The notes beneath the pieces are model-generated. The model was given only the letters and a program-made list of their open reading frames with translations, was not told where the DNA came from and did no database searches. Both the position numbers and the translations under genes were made by a program. Below are positions 55,296 through 64,000 of a stretch of 64,000 bases of DNA, piece by piece (within the stretch, counting starts at the first letter, position 1; each line of letters begins with the position of its first letter). The stretch lies in contig NZ_OY735139.1 of NCBI RefSeq assembly GCF_963457605.1, positions 930,001-994,000 of the forward strand, read 5' to 3'. This DNA comes from an uncultured Gellertiella sp. Lineage in GTDB: Bacteria > Pseudomonadota > Alphaproteobacteria > Rhizobiales > Rhizobiaceae.

Positions 55296-56627
55296 ATGAT
55301 GTCTGACCGAATGAATGCCACGCCCAATGACATGCGCGCTTTCTGGATGCCGTTCACCGCGAACCGGCAGTTCAAGAAAGAGCCGCGCATGTTCGTCGGC
55401 GCCAAGGACATGTATTACACCACCCATGACGGCCGCACCGTGCTTGATGGCACCGCTGGCCTCTGGTGCGTGAATGCCGGCCACTGCCGCCCGAAGATCA
55501 CCGAAGCCATCCGCCAGCAGGCAGGCGAGCTCGACTATGCCCCCGCCTTCCAGCTCGGCCATCCCAAGGCCTTCGAACTGGCCAACCGCCTGGTCGACAT
55601 CGCGCCCGAGGGCATGGAGCATGTGCTCTATACCAATTCCGGTTCTGAATCGGTGGAGACCGCCCTCAAGGTCGCGCTTGCCTATCAGCGCATCAAGGGC
55701 CAGGGCTCGCGCACCCGCCTCATTGGCCGCGAACGTGGCTATCATGGCGTCAATTTCGGCGGCATTTCCGTCGGCGGCATCGTCGGCAACCGCAAGATGT
55801 TCGGCACGCTTCTGTCGGGCGTCGATCACCTGCCCCACACCCATCTCCTGTCGAAGAACGCCTTTACCCGCGGCGAGCCGGAACATGGCGTGGATCTGGC
55901 CAACGAACTCGAGCGGATCGTTGCCCTGCACGATGCCTCGACCATCGCTGCCGTCATCGTTGAGCCGGTGGCAGGCTCGACCGGCGTTCTTATCCCGCCG
56001 AAGGGCTACCTCGCCCGCCTGCGCGAACTGTGCACCAAGCATGGCATCCTGCTGATTTTCGATGAAGTCATCACCGGTTTCGGCCGCCTCGGCGCGCCCT
56101 TCGCCTCGCAGTTCTACGATGTGAAGCCCGACATGATCACCACAGCCAAGGGCCTGACCAACGGCGTCATCCCGATGGGCGCGGTCTTTGTCACCTCCGA
56201 GATCCATGATGCCTTCATGACCGGTCCGGAGCACATGATCGAGTTCTTCCACGGCTATACCTATTCAGGTAACCCGATTGCCTGCGCCGCAGCGCTCGGC
56301 ACGCTCGATACCTACAAGGAAGAAGGCCTGCTGACCCGCGCCGCGGAGCTGGGCCCCTATTGGGAAAATGCCCTGCATTCGCTGAAGGATTGCCCGAATG
56401 TCATCGACGTCAGGAATATCGGCCTGATCGGTGCCATCGAGCTTGACCCGATTGCCGGCGAACCGACCAAGCGCGCCTTCTCGGCCTTCCTCAAGGCCTA
56501 TGAAAAGGGCCTGCTGATCCGCACCACCGGCGACATCATCGCCCTCTCGCCACCGCTGATCATCTCCAAGGCGGAAATCGACGAGCTGTTCACCAAGCTC
56601 CGCGAAGTACTGATGTCGAACATCTGA
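55296..56627 (+). CDS. class III aminotransferase, beta-alanine--pyruvate type
   Basis: A 443-aa PLP-dependent omega-aminotransferase. The start FWMPFTANRQFKKEPRM and GTAGLWCVNAGHCRP are typical of beta-alanine:pyruvate aminotransferase. The PLP lysine is in DMITTAKGLTNGVIPMGAV, with the cofactor aspartate in LLIFDEVITGFGRLG and the phosphate-binding NSGSESVETALKVAL. It would use beta-alanine or other omega-amines with pyruvate. Either of two adjacent ATGs (55296, 55299) follows GGAG. Confidence 0.92.
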   Translation: MMSDRMNATPNDMRAFWMPFTANRQFKKEPRMFVGAKDMYYTTHDGRTVLDGTAGLWCVNAGHCRPKITEAIRQQAGELDYAPAFQLGHPKAFELANRLVDIAPEGMEHVLYTNSGSESVETALKVALAYQRIKGQGSRTRLIGRERGYHGVNFGGISVGGIVGNRKMFGTLLSGVDHLPHTHLLSKNAFTRGEPEHGVDLANELERIVALHDASTIAAVIVEPVAGSTGVLIPPKGYLARLRELCTKHGILLIFDEVITGFGRLGAPFASQFYDVKPDMITTAKGLTNGVIPMGAVFVTSEIHDAFMTGPEHMIEFFHGYTYSGNPIACAAALGTLDTYKEEGLLTRAAELGPYWENALHSLKDCPNVIDVRNIGLIGAIELDPIAGEPTKRAFSAFLKAYEKGLLIRTTGDIIALSPPLIISKAEIDELFTKLREVLMSNI

Positions 56628-56654
56628 CCGGCGCGACACGACATGAGTGGGAAA

Positions 56655-56678
56655 GGGCGGCCTGTGCCGCCCTTTTTT
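56655..56678 (+). terminator. rho-independent terminator after aminotransferase
   Basis: GGGCGGC and GCCGCCC pair around CTGT, followed by six Ts. Confidence 0.93.
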
Positions 56679-56708
56679 CGTCGAAAGGCGGCTGAATACC
56701 CTGTTAAA

Positions 56709-56814
56709 TTAGAGTTTGTCAGGGAAAAGTGGAATCCGGTTTTCCCGAAAAGACAAACGAAAACAAAGGGAATTAGAGTCTGTCTGGTTCAATGTGAACC
56801 AGACAGACTCTAAT
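56709..56814. repeat. RIME1-like intergenic mosaic repeat, copy 1
   Basis: A 106-bp element made of two palindromic halves. The first holds GGGAAAA / TTTTCCC inside GTTTGTC / GACAAAC. The second is a perfect 19-bp arm palindrome (TTAGAGTCTGTCTGGTTCA and its complement around ATG). It is nearly identical to 61119-61223. Size and two-palindrome form fit the RIME1 family of Rhizobiaceae; the family name is from memory. Confidence 0.88.
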
Positions 56815-56918
56815 CCTTTTGCATGAAGTTTGCGAATGTTCCGCCCGGCTCTGCCCATCCCCCTACCCTTCGCCGCAGCCGCCCGCTACACTTCGACCAT
56901 TGTGAATCGGAGCGACCC

Positions 56919-58613
56919 ATGAGTGCGAGACTGGAACGGCTGATCGATCAGGGAACGGGCCGCGTGCCTGCCGATATCGTGCTTACGGGCGGGCGGTTTT
57001 TCGATCTGGTGACGGGCGAACTGGTCCATTCGGACATCGCCATTTCAGGCGACCGGATCGTCGGCACCGGCGCGGCCTATCAGGGCCGCGAAACCATCGA
57101 CATCACCGGCCGGATCGTGGTGCCGGGCTTTATCGATACCCATCTCCACATCGAATCCTCGCTGGTCACCCCGCATGAATTCGACCGCTGCGTGCTGCCC
57201 TATGGCGTCACCACCGTCATCTGCGATCCGCATGAAATCGCCAATGTGCTTGGCACGCAAGGCATCCGGTTCTTTCTGGACTCGGCGCTGGAAACGATCA
57301 TGGACATCAGGGTGCAGCTGTCCTCCTGCGTGCCCGCCACCCATCTCGAAACCTCGGGCGCCGATCTGCCGATCGACAAGCTGCTGCCGTTTCGCCATCA
57401 CCCGAAGGTGATCGGGCTTGCCGAATTCATGAATTTCCCCGGCGTCATCCACAAGGATCCCGTCTGCCTCGCCAAGCTCGAGGCCTTCTATGACGACCAT
57501 ATCGACGGCCATGCGCCGCTGCTGCGCGGGCGCGACCTGAACGGTTATCTTTCCGTCGGCATCCGCACCGACCATGAATGCACCACTGCCGATGAAGCGC
57601 TGGAAAAGATCCGCAAGGGCATGCATATCCTGATCCGCGAAGGCTCGGTTTCCAAGGACCTGCATGCGCTGATGCCGCTGATGACCGAGCGGCTGTCGCC
57701 CTTCCTGGCGCTTTGCACCGACGACCGCAATCCGCTCGATATCGCCGAACAGGGCCATCTCGACTACATGATCCGCGAGGCGATTGCGCAAGGGATGGAG
57801 CCGCTCGCCGTCTATCGCGCCGCATCGATTTCAGCAGCCCGGGCCTTTGGCCTCAGGGATCGCGGCCTGGTGGCACCGGGCTGGCGGGCCGATCTGGTTG
57901 TTGTCGACAGCCTCGAGAATTGCAGGGCGGAGATGGTTTTTGCCGCCGGTCGCCGGGTGACGGCAGAGCTCTTCGCCGCCCGCAAGCCCGTCGCCCCCGT
58001 CGGCCTCGACAGTGTGCGCGCCCGCCCGGTTATGGCCGCCGATTTCGGCGTGCCGGTGAGCGAGGGCGAAGTGCCGGTGATCGGCGTCACTCCCGGCAAG
58101 ATCATCACCGAGCACCGCCGCTACCGCCTGCCCTCGATCGGCAACCAGACCGGCGTCGATCTCGGTCGCGACATCATCAAGGTCGCCGTCATCGAGCGGC
58201 ATGGCAAGAATGGCAACCATGCCAATGGCTTCGTCCAGGGGTTCGGGCTGAAGAAGGGGGCGATTGCCTCGACCGTCGGCCATGACAGCCACAATATCTG
58301 CGTGGTGGGGGTCAGCGAGGACGACATGGCGCGTGCCGCCAACCGGCTCGGCGAAATCAAGGGCGGCTTCGTGGTGGTGGAGGATGGCGTGGTCACCGGC
58401 GAAATCGCCCTGCCGGTCGCAGGCCTGATGAGCCTCGAACCCTATGAAAGCGTGCGCGACACCCTGCATCACCTCCGCAAGGCCGCCTATGACCTCGGCA
58501 CGACACTGGAGGAACCCTTCCTGCAAGTCGCCTTCCTGCCGCTGCCCGTCATCCCGCACCTGAAGATTTCCGACCGGGGCATGGTCGATGTCGACCGGTT
58601 CGAGCTGATCTGA
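56919..58613 (+). CDS. ade: adenine deaminase
   Basis: A 564-aa amidohydrolase of the Ade family, which converts adenine to hypoxanthine in purine salvage. Metal-site residues are seen in [13 protein letters not shown] and [15 protein letters not shown]. The rest of the fold shows [22 protein letters not shown] and the C-terminal [19 protein letters not shown] 56919 follows GGAG; the frame is open upstream to 56823 but without family sequence. A RIME-like repeat lies just upstream. Confidence 0.94.
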   Translation: MSARLERLIDQGTGRVPADIVLTGGRFFDLVTGELVHSDIAISGDRIVGTGAAYQGRETIDITGRIVVPGFIDTHLHIESSLVTPHEFDRCVLPYGVTTVICDPHEIANVLGTQGIRFFLDSALETIMDIRVQLSSCVPATHLETSGADLPIDKLLPFRHHPKVIGLAEFMNFPGVIHKDPVCLAKLEAFYDDHIDGHAPLLRGRDLNGYLSVGIRTDHECTTADEALEKIRKGMHILIREGSVSKDLHALMPLMTERLSPFLALCTDDRNPLDIAEQGHLDYMIREAIAQGMEPLAVYRAASISAARAFGLRDRGLVAPGWRADLVVVDSLENCRAEMVFAAGRRVTAELFAARKPVAPVGLDSVRARPVMAADFGVPVSEGEVPVIGVTPGKIITEHRRYRLPSIGNQTGVDLGRDIIKVAVIERHGKNGNHANGFVQGFGLKKGAIASTVGHDSHNICVVGVSEDDMARAANRLGEIKGGFVVVEDGVVTGEIALPVAGLMSLEPYESVRDTLHHLRKAAYDLGTTLEEPFLQVAFLPLPVIPHLKISDRGMVDVDRFELI

Positions 58614-58634
58614 TCCTTGGCATCAGAATCTGCC

Positions 58635-59150
58635 TCAGCCGCCCTTCAGCTTCCTGTTGCACTGCGAGTAGAAACCGCCGCCCTTCTGGATCCAGCGCAG
58701 GCCCTGCAACGTGCCTGCCGCCTTGTGCGCCTTGTAGGAATCCGCGCAGGTATGCAACCGGCCCTGTGACGGTTTTTGCGCGGCGTATTTCGGGTCGATG
58801 GCGGTCGGCAAATCCGTCAAGATGGCAGTGGACAGCGGCGCGGCGGGCTTTTTCGCCGGGGCGGCAGGCGTGGCAGCCTGTGTCGCAGGGACGGCAGGCG
58901 TTGCAGCCGGGGCCGCAGGCGTTGCAGCCGGGGCCGCAGGAACTGCAGCCGGGGCCGCAGCACTGGCCGCCGTGGCACAGTCCGTCGCGCGAAATGTGTT
59001 CCAGTCGCGGTTGTTGAGTGTACCGTCCTTCTTGGCAGCCTGATATTTCGTGCTGCATTCCTTCAGCGTCATGGCCGCAGCCGGATGCGCGGCGGCAACC
59101 AGCAACAGGCCGGCAACAGTAACGGTGACCCCGGAAAATCGATAACGCAT
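58635..59150 (-). CDS. secreted protein with Ala/Pro-rich linker
   Basis: A 171-aa protein: signal peptide (residues 1-26, cleaved after HPAAA), a short domain with LKECSTKYQAAKKDGTLNNR then DWNTFRATDC, a low-complexity AAPAATP linker (about 60-100), and a C-terminal domain (HTCADSYKAHKAAGTLQGLR). Both ends show a similar Cys-x5-7-Lys-Ala pattern (CSTKYQAAKKDGTL and CADSYKAHKAAGTL), suggesting a duplicated module, perhaps PsiF-like. Probably periplasmic. GGGAGG precedes ATG 59150. Confidence 0.78.
   Translation of the reverse strand: MRYRFSGVTVTVAGLLLVAAAHPAAAMTLKECSTKYQAAKKDGTLNNRDWNTFRATDCATAASAAAPAAVPAAPAATPAAPAATPAVPATQAATPAAPAKKPAAPLSTAILTDLPTAIDPKYAAQKPSQGRLHTCADSYKAHKAAGTLQGLRWIQKGGGFYSQCNRKLKGG
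58894..58956 (-). repeat. three tandem 21-bp repeats inside the Ala/Pro-rich gene
   Basis: Three consecutive 21-bp units: two are identical (each ending GTTGCAGCCGGGGCC on the plus strand) and a third has AACT in place of CGTT. Each encodes seven residues of the AAPAATP type. Copy number could vary by slippage. Confidence 0.85.
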
Positions 59151-59257
59151 TCCACACCTCCCTAAAGTGACAGGGGGAGACCATGAAACGATTGCGGAAG
59201 GTTGTAAAGACCATCCTAATATAAAGCCGCGCGCCGGAGACCGGGGAGCGGTGCCTT

Positions 59258-60907
59258 TCACAGGCGGAAGCAGGCGACACTCAGCGGCGCAAGCTCGACA
59301 TGCCCGGAGGCAACCGACGCCGGAAAGCCGGGAAGGTCCACGGGATGGCCGGCCTGCAACCTGGTATCCGGTGCGATACTGATCGCGCCGCGCGTCAGGT
59401 TGAAATAGAAGCGCATGACCACATCGCCCTTCTCCCGTTCGAAAACCAGCAGGTCCTGATTGGTCTCGACAAAGCGGAAGCTGCCATCGCGCAGCACATC
59501 ATTCTCGCGCCGGAAATCAAGGGTCTGGCGATAGTGGTTCAGCACCGAGCGGGGATCGCTTTCCTGCCTGTCGACGGCAAGCCCGGTGTGGGTGCTCGAG
59601 ACGGGAAGCCAGGGCGTTTCACCGGCCGTAAAGCCCGCATGCCGCGCCGCCTGCTCCCACACCATCGGGGTGCGGCACCCGTCGCGGCCCTTGAAGGCCG
59701 GCCAGAAGCGGATGCCATAGGGATCGCGCAACTCCTCGAAACGCAGCTCCGCCTCCGGCAGGCCGAGCTCCTCGCCCTGATAGAGGCAGATCGAGCCGCG
59801 CAGTGCCGACAGCAGCGTGATCGTCAGCTTCGCCATGTGGTCGCGCTCGCCGGGATTTTCGATGAAGCGCGAGACATGGCGCGGCACGTCGTGGTTGGAA
59901 AAGGCCCAGCACACCCAGCCTTCGCGCACCTTGCTTTCAAACGCGCTGACCGCCTTGCGGAAATGCGCGGCGGAAAATTCCGGGCCGAGCAGGTCGAACG
60001 TGTAGCACATGTGCAGCTTGTCGCCGCCGCTGGTATAGGCGGCAAGCGTGTCGAGCGAACGGGTGCCGTCGCCCACTTCGCCGACGGTGGTGCGGTCCGG
60101 GTAAAGGTCGAGCAGGGCGCGGATGCGCTGCAGGAACCCGACATTTTCCGGCTGGCTCTTGTCATGCAGATGCTGCTGCATGCCATAGGGATTGGCATCC
60201 GGCGCATCATTGCCGCTTTCCGCATCGGGATCGGCGGGCGGATTGTTGGTGAGCCTGCGGTCGTGGAAATAGTAGTTGACCGTGTCAAGCCGGAAGCCGT
60301 CGACGCCCCGGTCGAGCCAGAATTTCAGCACCTGCAGGGCGGCATCCTGGACAGCAGGACAATGGAAATTGAGATCCGGCTGCGAGGCGAGGAAATTGTG
60401 CATGTAGAACTGGCGACGCACGCCGTCCCATTCCCAGGCAGGACCGCCGAAAACCGACAGCCAGTTGTTCGGCGCATTGCCGTCCGGCTTCGGATCGGCC
60501 CAGACATACCAGTCCGCCTTGTCATTGCTGCGGTTGCTGCGGCTCTCCCTGAACCAGGGATGCTGGTCGGAGGTGTGGGAAATCACCTGGTCGATGATCA
60601 CCTTCAGCCCGAGGCGATGGGCTTCCTTCAGCATTTCGTCGAAATCGGCCAGCGAGCCGAACATCGGATCGACATCGCAATAATCCGAGACATCATAGCC
60701 CATGTCGGCCTGCGGCGAGGTGAAGAAGGGCGAAAGCCAGATCGCATCGACGCCGAGGGCGGCAATATAGGGCAGACGCTGCGTCAGGCCCTTGAGGTCG
60801 CCGGTGCCATCGCCCGTCGTATCCTGAAACGACCGGGGATAGACCTGATAGATCGTCGCCCCCCGCCACCAGTCCGCACCTGTGTTCAAAGCCTTGCCTG
60901 CTGTCAT
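59258..60907 (-). CDS. alpha-glucosidase (GH13)
   Basis: A 549-aa glycoside hydrolase family 13 enzyme of the alpha-glucosidase / oligo-1,6-glucosidase kind. Conserved regions are IYQVYPRSFQDTTGDGTGDL, DAIWLSPFFTSP, GFRLDTVNYYF (nucleophile Asp), TVGEVGDG (acid/base Glu) and FSNHDVPRHVSRF (third Asp). No signal peptide is present, so it acts in the cytosol on imported alpha-glucosides such as maltose, sucrose or trehalulose. AGGAG precedes ATG 60907. It stands without transport genes nearby. Confidence 0.93.
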   Translation of the reverse strand: MTAGKALNTGADWWRGATIYQVYPRSFQDTTGDGTGDLKGLTQRLPYIAALGVDAIWLSPFFTSPQADMGYDVSDYCDVDPMFGSLADFDEMLKEAHRLGLKVIIDQVISHTSDQHPWFRESRSNRSNDKADWYVWADPKPDGNAPNNWLSVFGGPAWEWDGVRRQFYMHNFLASQPDLNFHCPAVQDAALQVLKFWLDRGVDGFRLDTVNYYFHDRRLTNNPPADPDAESGNDAPDANPYGMQQHLHDKSQPENVGFLQRIRALLDLYPDRTTVGEVGDGTRSLDTLAAYTSGGDKLHMCYTFDLLGPEFSAAHFRKAVSAFESKVREGWVCWAFSNHDVPRHVSRFIENPGERDHMAKLTITLLSALRGSICLYQGEELGLPEAELRFEELRDPYGIRFWPAFKGRDGCRTPMVWEQAARHAGFTAGETPWLPVSSTHTGLAVDRQESDPRSVLNHYRQTLDFRRENDVLRDGSFRFVETNQDLLVFEREKGDVVMRFYFNLTRGAISIAPDTRLQAGHPVDLPGFPASVASGHVELAPLSVACFRL

Positions 60908-61118
60908 GGATTGCTCCTGCTGCACAGAATTGATCAATGCCGGGGACGCGGCAAACGGGAAAATTGCCTCTCCCTTCCTCCCCATCTAGCCGTCCGAAAC
61001 GTTTCCGTAAACCGGTTTAAACGGCAATCCTGCCGGTTTATGCCCTTTCGGTGATGAAAGACTGTGGATGGAGCGCCATCTCCGTCGCCCCGCCGGTATC
61101 GGCAAAGGCACGGGGGAC

Positions 61119-61223
61119 CTAGAGTCTGTCAGGGAAAAGTGGAATCCGGTTTTCCCGAATAGACAAACGACAACAAGGGGAGCCAGAGTCTGGCTGGTTC
61201 AATATGAACCTGACAGACTCTAG
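61119..61223. repeat. RIME1-like intergenic mosaic repeat, copy 2
   Basis: A 105-bp element in the same orientation as copy 1, sharing long identical stretches (AGGGAAAAGTGGAATCCGG, TTTTCCCGAA, AGACAAACGA). Its second palindrome has decayed slightly: TGGCTGGTTCA against TGAACCTGACA. It fills much of the 382-bp gap between the glucosidase and kinase genes; the rest of that gap should hold both divergent promoters. Confidence 0.88.
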
Positions 61224-61289
61224 ACTGAACCCTGCGTCACAAGGACCCCATGGAGCCCGGCGCGGACCCACGAGAAACGGAACCGTTCC

Positions 61290-62204
61290 ATGAAGCCGCA
61301 AAACCTGCTCTCTATCGGTGAATGCATGATGGAACTGTCATCGGCGGGCGGCGGTTTGCTGCGCAAATCCTTTGCCGGTGACACATTCAACACCGCCTGG
61401 TATGCCCGCCAGCTTCTTCCCCGCACCTTTCAGGTCGATTACGGCTCGGCGGTCGGCAGTGACGGGCTTTCCGGGGAAATGCTGGACTTCATCCATCAGG
61501 CCGGCATCGGCATCGGCGCAATCCGGATCATTCCGGGCGGGCGGATCGGTCTCTATCTGATCGAACTCGACGCGGAGGGAGAACGCCGCTTTTGCTACTG
61601 GCGCGACACGTCTGCCGCCCGCAGGCTCGCCGACGATCCGGCCTTCCTGCGTGCCGCGCTTGAGCGCAGCCAGGTGATCCATTTTTCCGGCATCACGCTG
61701 GCCATCCTCTCTCCCCACGCCCGGGAAACCCTGCTCGCCGAACTGCGCAGGATCAGGGCCGCCGATGCGCTGGTGGTGTTCGATCCCAACATCCGCCCGG
61801 GCCTCTGGGAAGATGCCGCGACCATGCGGGCGATGCTGGACGAGGGCGCAAGAACCGCCAGTATCGTGCTCCCCGGTCTTGACGAGGAGCACCTGCATTT
61901 CGGCACGGCGTCGGTGCCGGAGGTGATCGCGCGCTACCGGGGCCTCGGGTTGAAGACCATCATCGTCAAGCAGGGGGCGGATGGTGCAACGGGTTTTTCG
62001 GGCGGCGAGATCCTTGCCGTTCCCGCAGCGCGCGCGCAACAGGTCGTCGACACCACGGCGGCGGGCGACAGCTTTGACGGTGCCTTCATCGCCCGGCTGA
62101 TGCAGGGCGACGGCGTCGGGCCCGCGATCCGCCGGGCGACGGAGGTCGCCGCCGAAGTCATCGCCCGGCCCGGTGCGCTGGTCACCCTGTCAAGAACTGC
62201 GTGA
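61290..62204 (+). CDS. kdgK: PfkB family sugar kinase, 2-keto-3-deoxygluconate kinase-like
   Basis: A 304-aa ribokinase-fold kinase. The N-terminal LLSIGECMMELSS and GDTFNTAWYARQL match KdgK. The catalytic base lies in DTTAAGDSFDGAFIARLM, the PfkB signature 2. IIVKQGADGATGF forms the ATP region. KDG kinase makes 2-keto-3-deoxy-6-phosphogluconate, feeding the Entner-Doudoroff pathway. Related PfkB enzymes with other ketosugar substrates cannot be excluded. Confidence 0.87.
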   Translation: MKPQNLLSIGECMMELSSAGGGLLRKSFAGDTFNTAWYARQLLPRTFQVDYGSAVGSDGLSGEMLDFIHQAGIGIGAIRIIPGGRIGLYLIELDAEGERRFCYWRDTSAARRLADDPAFLRAALERSQVIHFSGITLAILSPHARETLLAELRRIRAADALVVFDPNIRPGLWEDAATMRAMLDEGARTASIVLPGLDEEHLHFGTASVPEVIARYRGLGLKTIIVKQGADGATGFSGGEILAVPAARAQQVVDTTAAGDSFDGAFIARLMQGDGVGPAIRRATEVAAEVIARPGALVTLSRTA

Positions 62205-62306
62205 CATCCGCCGCCGGTGTCATCCGTTTCTTACATTGCCCTGCCAGTCTCCGGTTGAGAGAATCGCCGGTCCTTTCCGCTGTCCGGCGTCAGGCGAGGC
62301 CCCGCA

Positions 62307-63389
62307 ATGCATCGTATCACCATCGTCACCGACGCCTGGCATCCGCAGATCAATGGCGTTGTCCGCTCGATTGAAAACACCATCCTGCATCTCTCCGACA
62401 TGGGGGCGGAGGTGATGCTGATCACGCCTTCCGGGTTTCGCAGCATTCCCTGCCCCACCTATCCGGAAATCCGCCTGTCGATCACCAGCTATGGCGCGGT
62501 GGCGCGGGCGCTGGAGCGCTGCCGCCCGTCCTTCGTCCACATCGCCACCGAAGGGCCGCTGGGGCTGCTCGCCAGGTACTGGTGCATCCGCAATGGCCGA
62601 CCCTTCACCACCTGCTACCACACCCGTTTCCCCGAATATGTGGCGGCGCGGTTTCCGGTGCCGGAGCGGCTGCTCTATGGCTTCGTGCGCTGGTTCCACA
62701 ATGCCGGGGCGGCCTGCATGGTGGCGACGGAAAGTCTGGAACAGGAGCTTTCGGCAAGGGGCCTGAAGCGGCTGGTGCGCTGGACGCGGGGGATCGACAC
62801 CGGCCATTTTCGTCCCCGCGAGCAAAGCCCCGAACCCTTCGGCCTGAAGCGGCCCCTGTTCGTCAGCATTGGCAGGGTCGCGCCGGAAAAGAACCTCACC
62901 GCCTTTCTCGATCTCGACCTGCCGGGCTCCAAGATCGTTGTCGGCGACGGACCGGCACGGGCCAGCCTCCAGGCCCGCTATCCCGATGTGCATTTCGCCG
63001 GCATGCAGCATGGCGAGGCGCTGGCCCGCTATTTTGCCGAGGCGGATGTCTTCGTCTTCCCGTCCCGCACCGACACATTCGGCAATACCATTCTGGAAGC
63101 GCTTGCCTCCGGCGTGCCGGTGGCAGCCTTTCCCGTGACCGGGCCTTTCGACATATTGAAGGATCACCCTGACGCAGGCACCCTCGGCGAGGACCTGCAT
63201 GGTGCCTGCCTGCGCGCCCTCGGCTGCTCGCGCCAGGCGGCGCGGTCGCTGGCCGAAACCTACAGCTGGGAGGCGGCGAGCCGCCAGTTTCTGGATCAGG
63301 TGCTCTCGGCCAACCGGGCACCACGGCCCGGCATTCTCCGGCGGATCAGCGGCGCTTACGGCCTTCGAAGGGGTTTTCCGAAGCCTTGA
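62307..63389 (+). CDS. glycosyltransferase family 4 (mannosyl/glucosyltransferase-like)
   Basis: A 360-aa GT-B glycosyltransferase. The N-terminal [18 protein letters not shown] is shared with GDP-mannose-dependent alpha-mannosyltransferases and with rhizobial lipid glycosyltransferases. The C-terminal nucleotide-sugar site shows [27 protein letters not shown] and [20 protein letters not shown]. It likely modifies a membrane lipid or glycan at the cytosolic face. The last 44 bp overlap the 3' end of der on the other strand. Confidence 0.88.
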   Translation: MHRITIVTDAWHPQINGVVRSIENTILHLSDMGAEVMLITPSGFRSIPCPTYPEIRLSITSYGAVARALERCRPSFVHIATEGPLGLLARYWCIRNGRPFTTCYHTRFPEYVAARFPVPERLLYGFVRWFHNAGAACMVATESLEQELSARGLKRLVRWTRGIDTGHFRPREQSPEPFGLKRPLFVSIGRVAPEKNLTAFLDLDLPGSKIVVGDGPARASLQARYPDVHFAGMQHGEALARYFAEADVFVFPSRTDTFGNTILEALASGVPVAAFPVTGPFDILKDHPDAGTLGEDLHGACLRALGCSRQAARSLAETYSWEAASRQFLDQVLSANRAPRPGILRRISGAYGLRRGFPKP

Positions 63390-64000
63390 AATGGATGCGG
63401 ATCGGCACGCCCGGCATGTTGAAATCGTTGCGCAAGCCGTTGGTGAGAAAGCGCGTATAGCTTTCCGGCAGCGCATCGGGTCGCGTGCAGGAAATCATGA
63501 AGGCGGGCGGGCGGGCCTTCACCTGGGTCATGTATTTCAGCTTCAGGCGACGGCCCGAAACCGCCGGTGGCGGATGCTGGACCTGCTGGGCTTCCAGCCA
63601 GCGGTTGAGCTTGGCGGTGGATATCCGCTTGTTCCATACCTTGTCGGTGTCGATGATCGCCTGCATCAGCCGGTCGAGCCCATCGCCGGTCTGGCCGGAC
63701 ATCGGCACGGCGCGGATGCCGCGGGCCTGCGGCAGCAGCCGCTCGGTCTTTTCGCGCAGATCCGCCAGCACCGCCTGCCGGTCCTCGATCAGATCCCACT
63801 TGTTGAAGGCAAGCACCGCCGCCCGGCCCTCGCGCAGCACGAGATCGACAAGCTGCAGATCCTGCTTTTCGAAGGGAATGGTCGAATCGAACACGATCAC
63901 CACGGTTTCGGCAAAGCGGATCGCGCGCAATCCGTCGGCCACCGACAGCTTTTCGAGCTTTTCGGTGACGCGTGCCTTGCGGCGCATGCCGGCGGTGTCG
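63346..64000 (-). CDS. der: ribosome-associated GTPase Der (EngA), C-terminal part
   Basis: About 218 codons of the C-terminus are visible; the gene continues past the window edge. The second G domain shows [19 protein letters not shown], the G4 motif FNKWDLIED and the G5-like [15 protein letters not shown]. It ends with the KH-like domain ([40 protein letters not shown]). Der has two G domains and is needed for 50S ribosome assembly. Confidence 0.95.
   Translation of the reverse strand, partial: DTAGMRRKARVTEKLEKLSVADGLRAIRFAETVVIVFDSTIPFEKQDLQLVDLVLREGRAAVLAFNKWDLIEDRQAVLADLREKTERLLPQARGIRAVPMSGQTGDGLDRLMQAIIDTDKVWNKRISTAKLNRWLEAQQVQHPPPAVSGRRLKLKYMTQVKARPPAFMISCTRPDALPESYTRFLTNGLRNDFNMPGVPIRIHFKASENPFEGRKRR

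Noticed and set aside
54973-55299. 108-codon ORF before the aminotransferase gene
   Set aside because: No ribosome binding site, no recognisable domain, overlaps the aminotransferase start.

Overview
The window is a stretch of high-GC chromosome from an alphaproteobacterium, most likely a member of the Rhizobiaceae (Rhizobium / Agrobacterium / Sinorhizobium group). Supporting signs are the fused anthranilate synthase trpE(G) behind a WWW leader peptide, choXWV choline uptake genes, a PutA without an N-terminal DNA-binding domain opposite an Lrp-type regulator, a conserved CCA/Nudix/DUF1285 operon facing a MoxR operon, and two copies of an intergenic mosaic repeat resembling rhizobial RIME1. 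No rRNA, tRNA, CRISPR array, transposase or prophage was seen. The assignment rests on gene families and gene order only.

Layout. 1-4.5 kb: a truncated ABC exporter, trmL, hemF and three small hypothetical genes. 4.5-14 kb: the minus-strand operon DUF1285-Nudix-cca diverges from a four-gene plus-strand operon (MoxR ATPase, DUF58, BatA/DUF4159, large membrane protein). 14-18.9 kb: GNAT, glutathionyl-hydroquinone reductase overlapping a homocysteine methyltransferase, Nudix, metallophosphoesterase and a TPR protein. 18.9-21.8 kb: leuA with a downstream hydrolase and a probable leucine-rich leader peptide. 21.8-27.2 kb: BenE transporter, hydrolase, ClpP paralogue, an accessory DUF3800 gene, queF and a CDF transporter. 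27.3-29.7 kb: trpE(G) with a complete attenuator. 29.8-36.8 kb: two small membrane proteins, a chemoreceptor, fhs, and a disrupted gene that once encoded three tandem ClpP-like periplasmic domains. 37-42.1 kb: putA/putR, a LuxR-type regulator and a PAS protein.

42.2-48.8 kb holds a tightly packed five-gene minus-strand operon of largely uncharacterised proteins: a coiled-coil TelA-like protein, an unknown 384-aa protein, an AAA ATPase, a DUF6638 protein and a DUF2333 membrane protein. This is the best candidate here for an undescribed system. 49-54.7 kb: cytochrome c, thymidine kinase, choXWV, a flavin-type oxidase-fold protein and an ArsR regulator. 55.3-64 kb: beta-alanine aminotransferase, adenine deaminase, an Ala/Pro-rich secreted protein, a GH13 alpha-glucosidase, a PfkB sugar kinase, a glycosyltransferase and the C-terminal part of Der. 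The two RIME-like repeats bracket the adenine deaminase to glucosidase segment.

Much of the window is housekeeping and catabolic metabolism. Regulation is visible for trp (attenuation with an apparently leaderless leader peptide) and probably for leu (same promoter architecture, Leu-rich leader). The accessory signals are the DUF3800 gene, the small membrane protein pair and the decaying ClpP-like gene carrying a 44-bp perfect palindrome.
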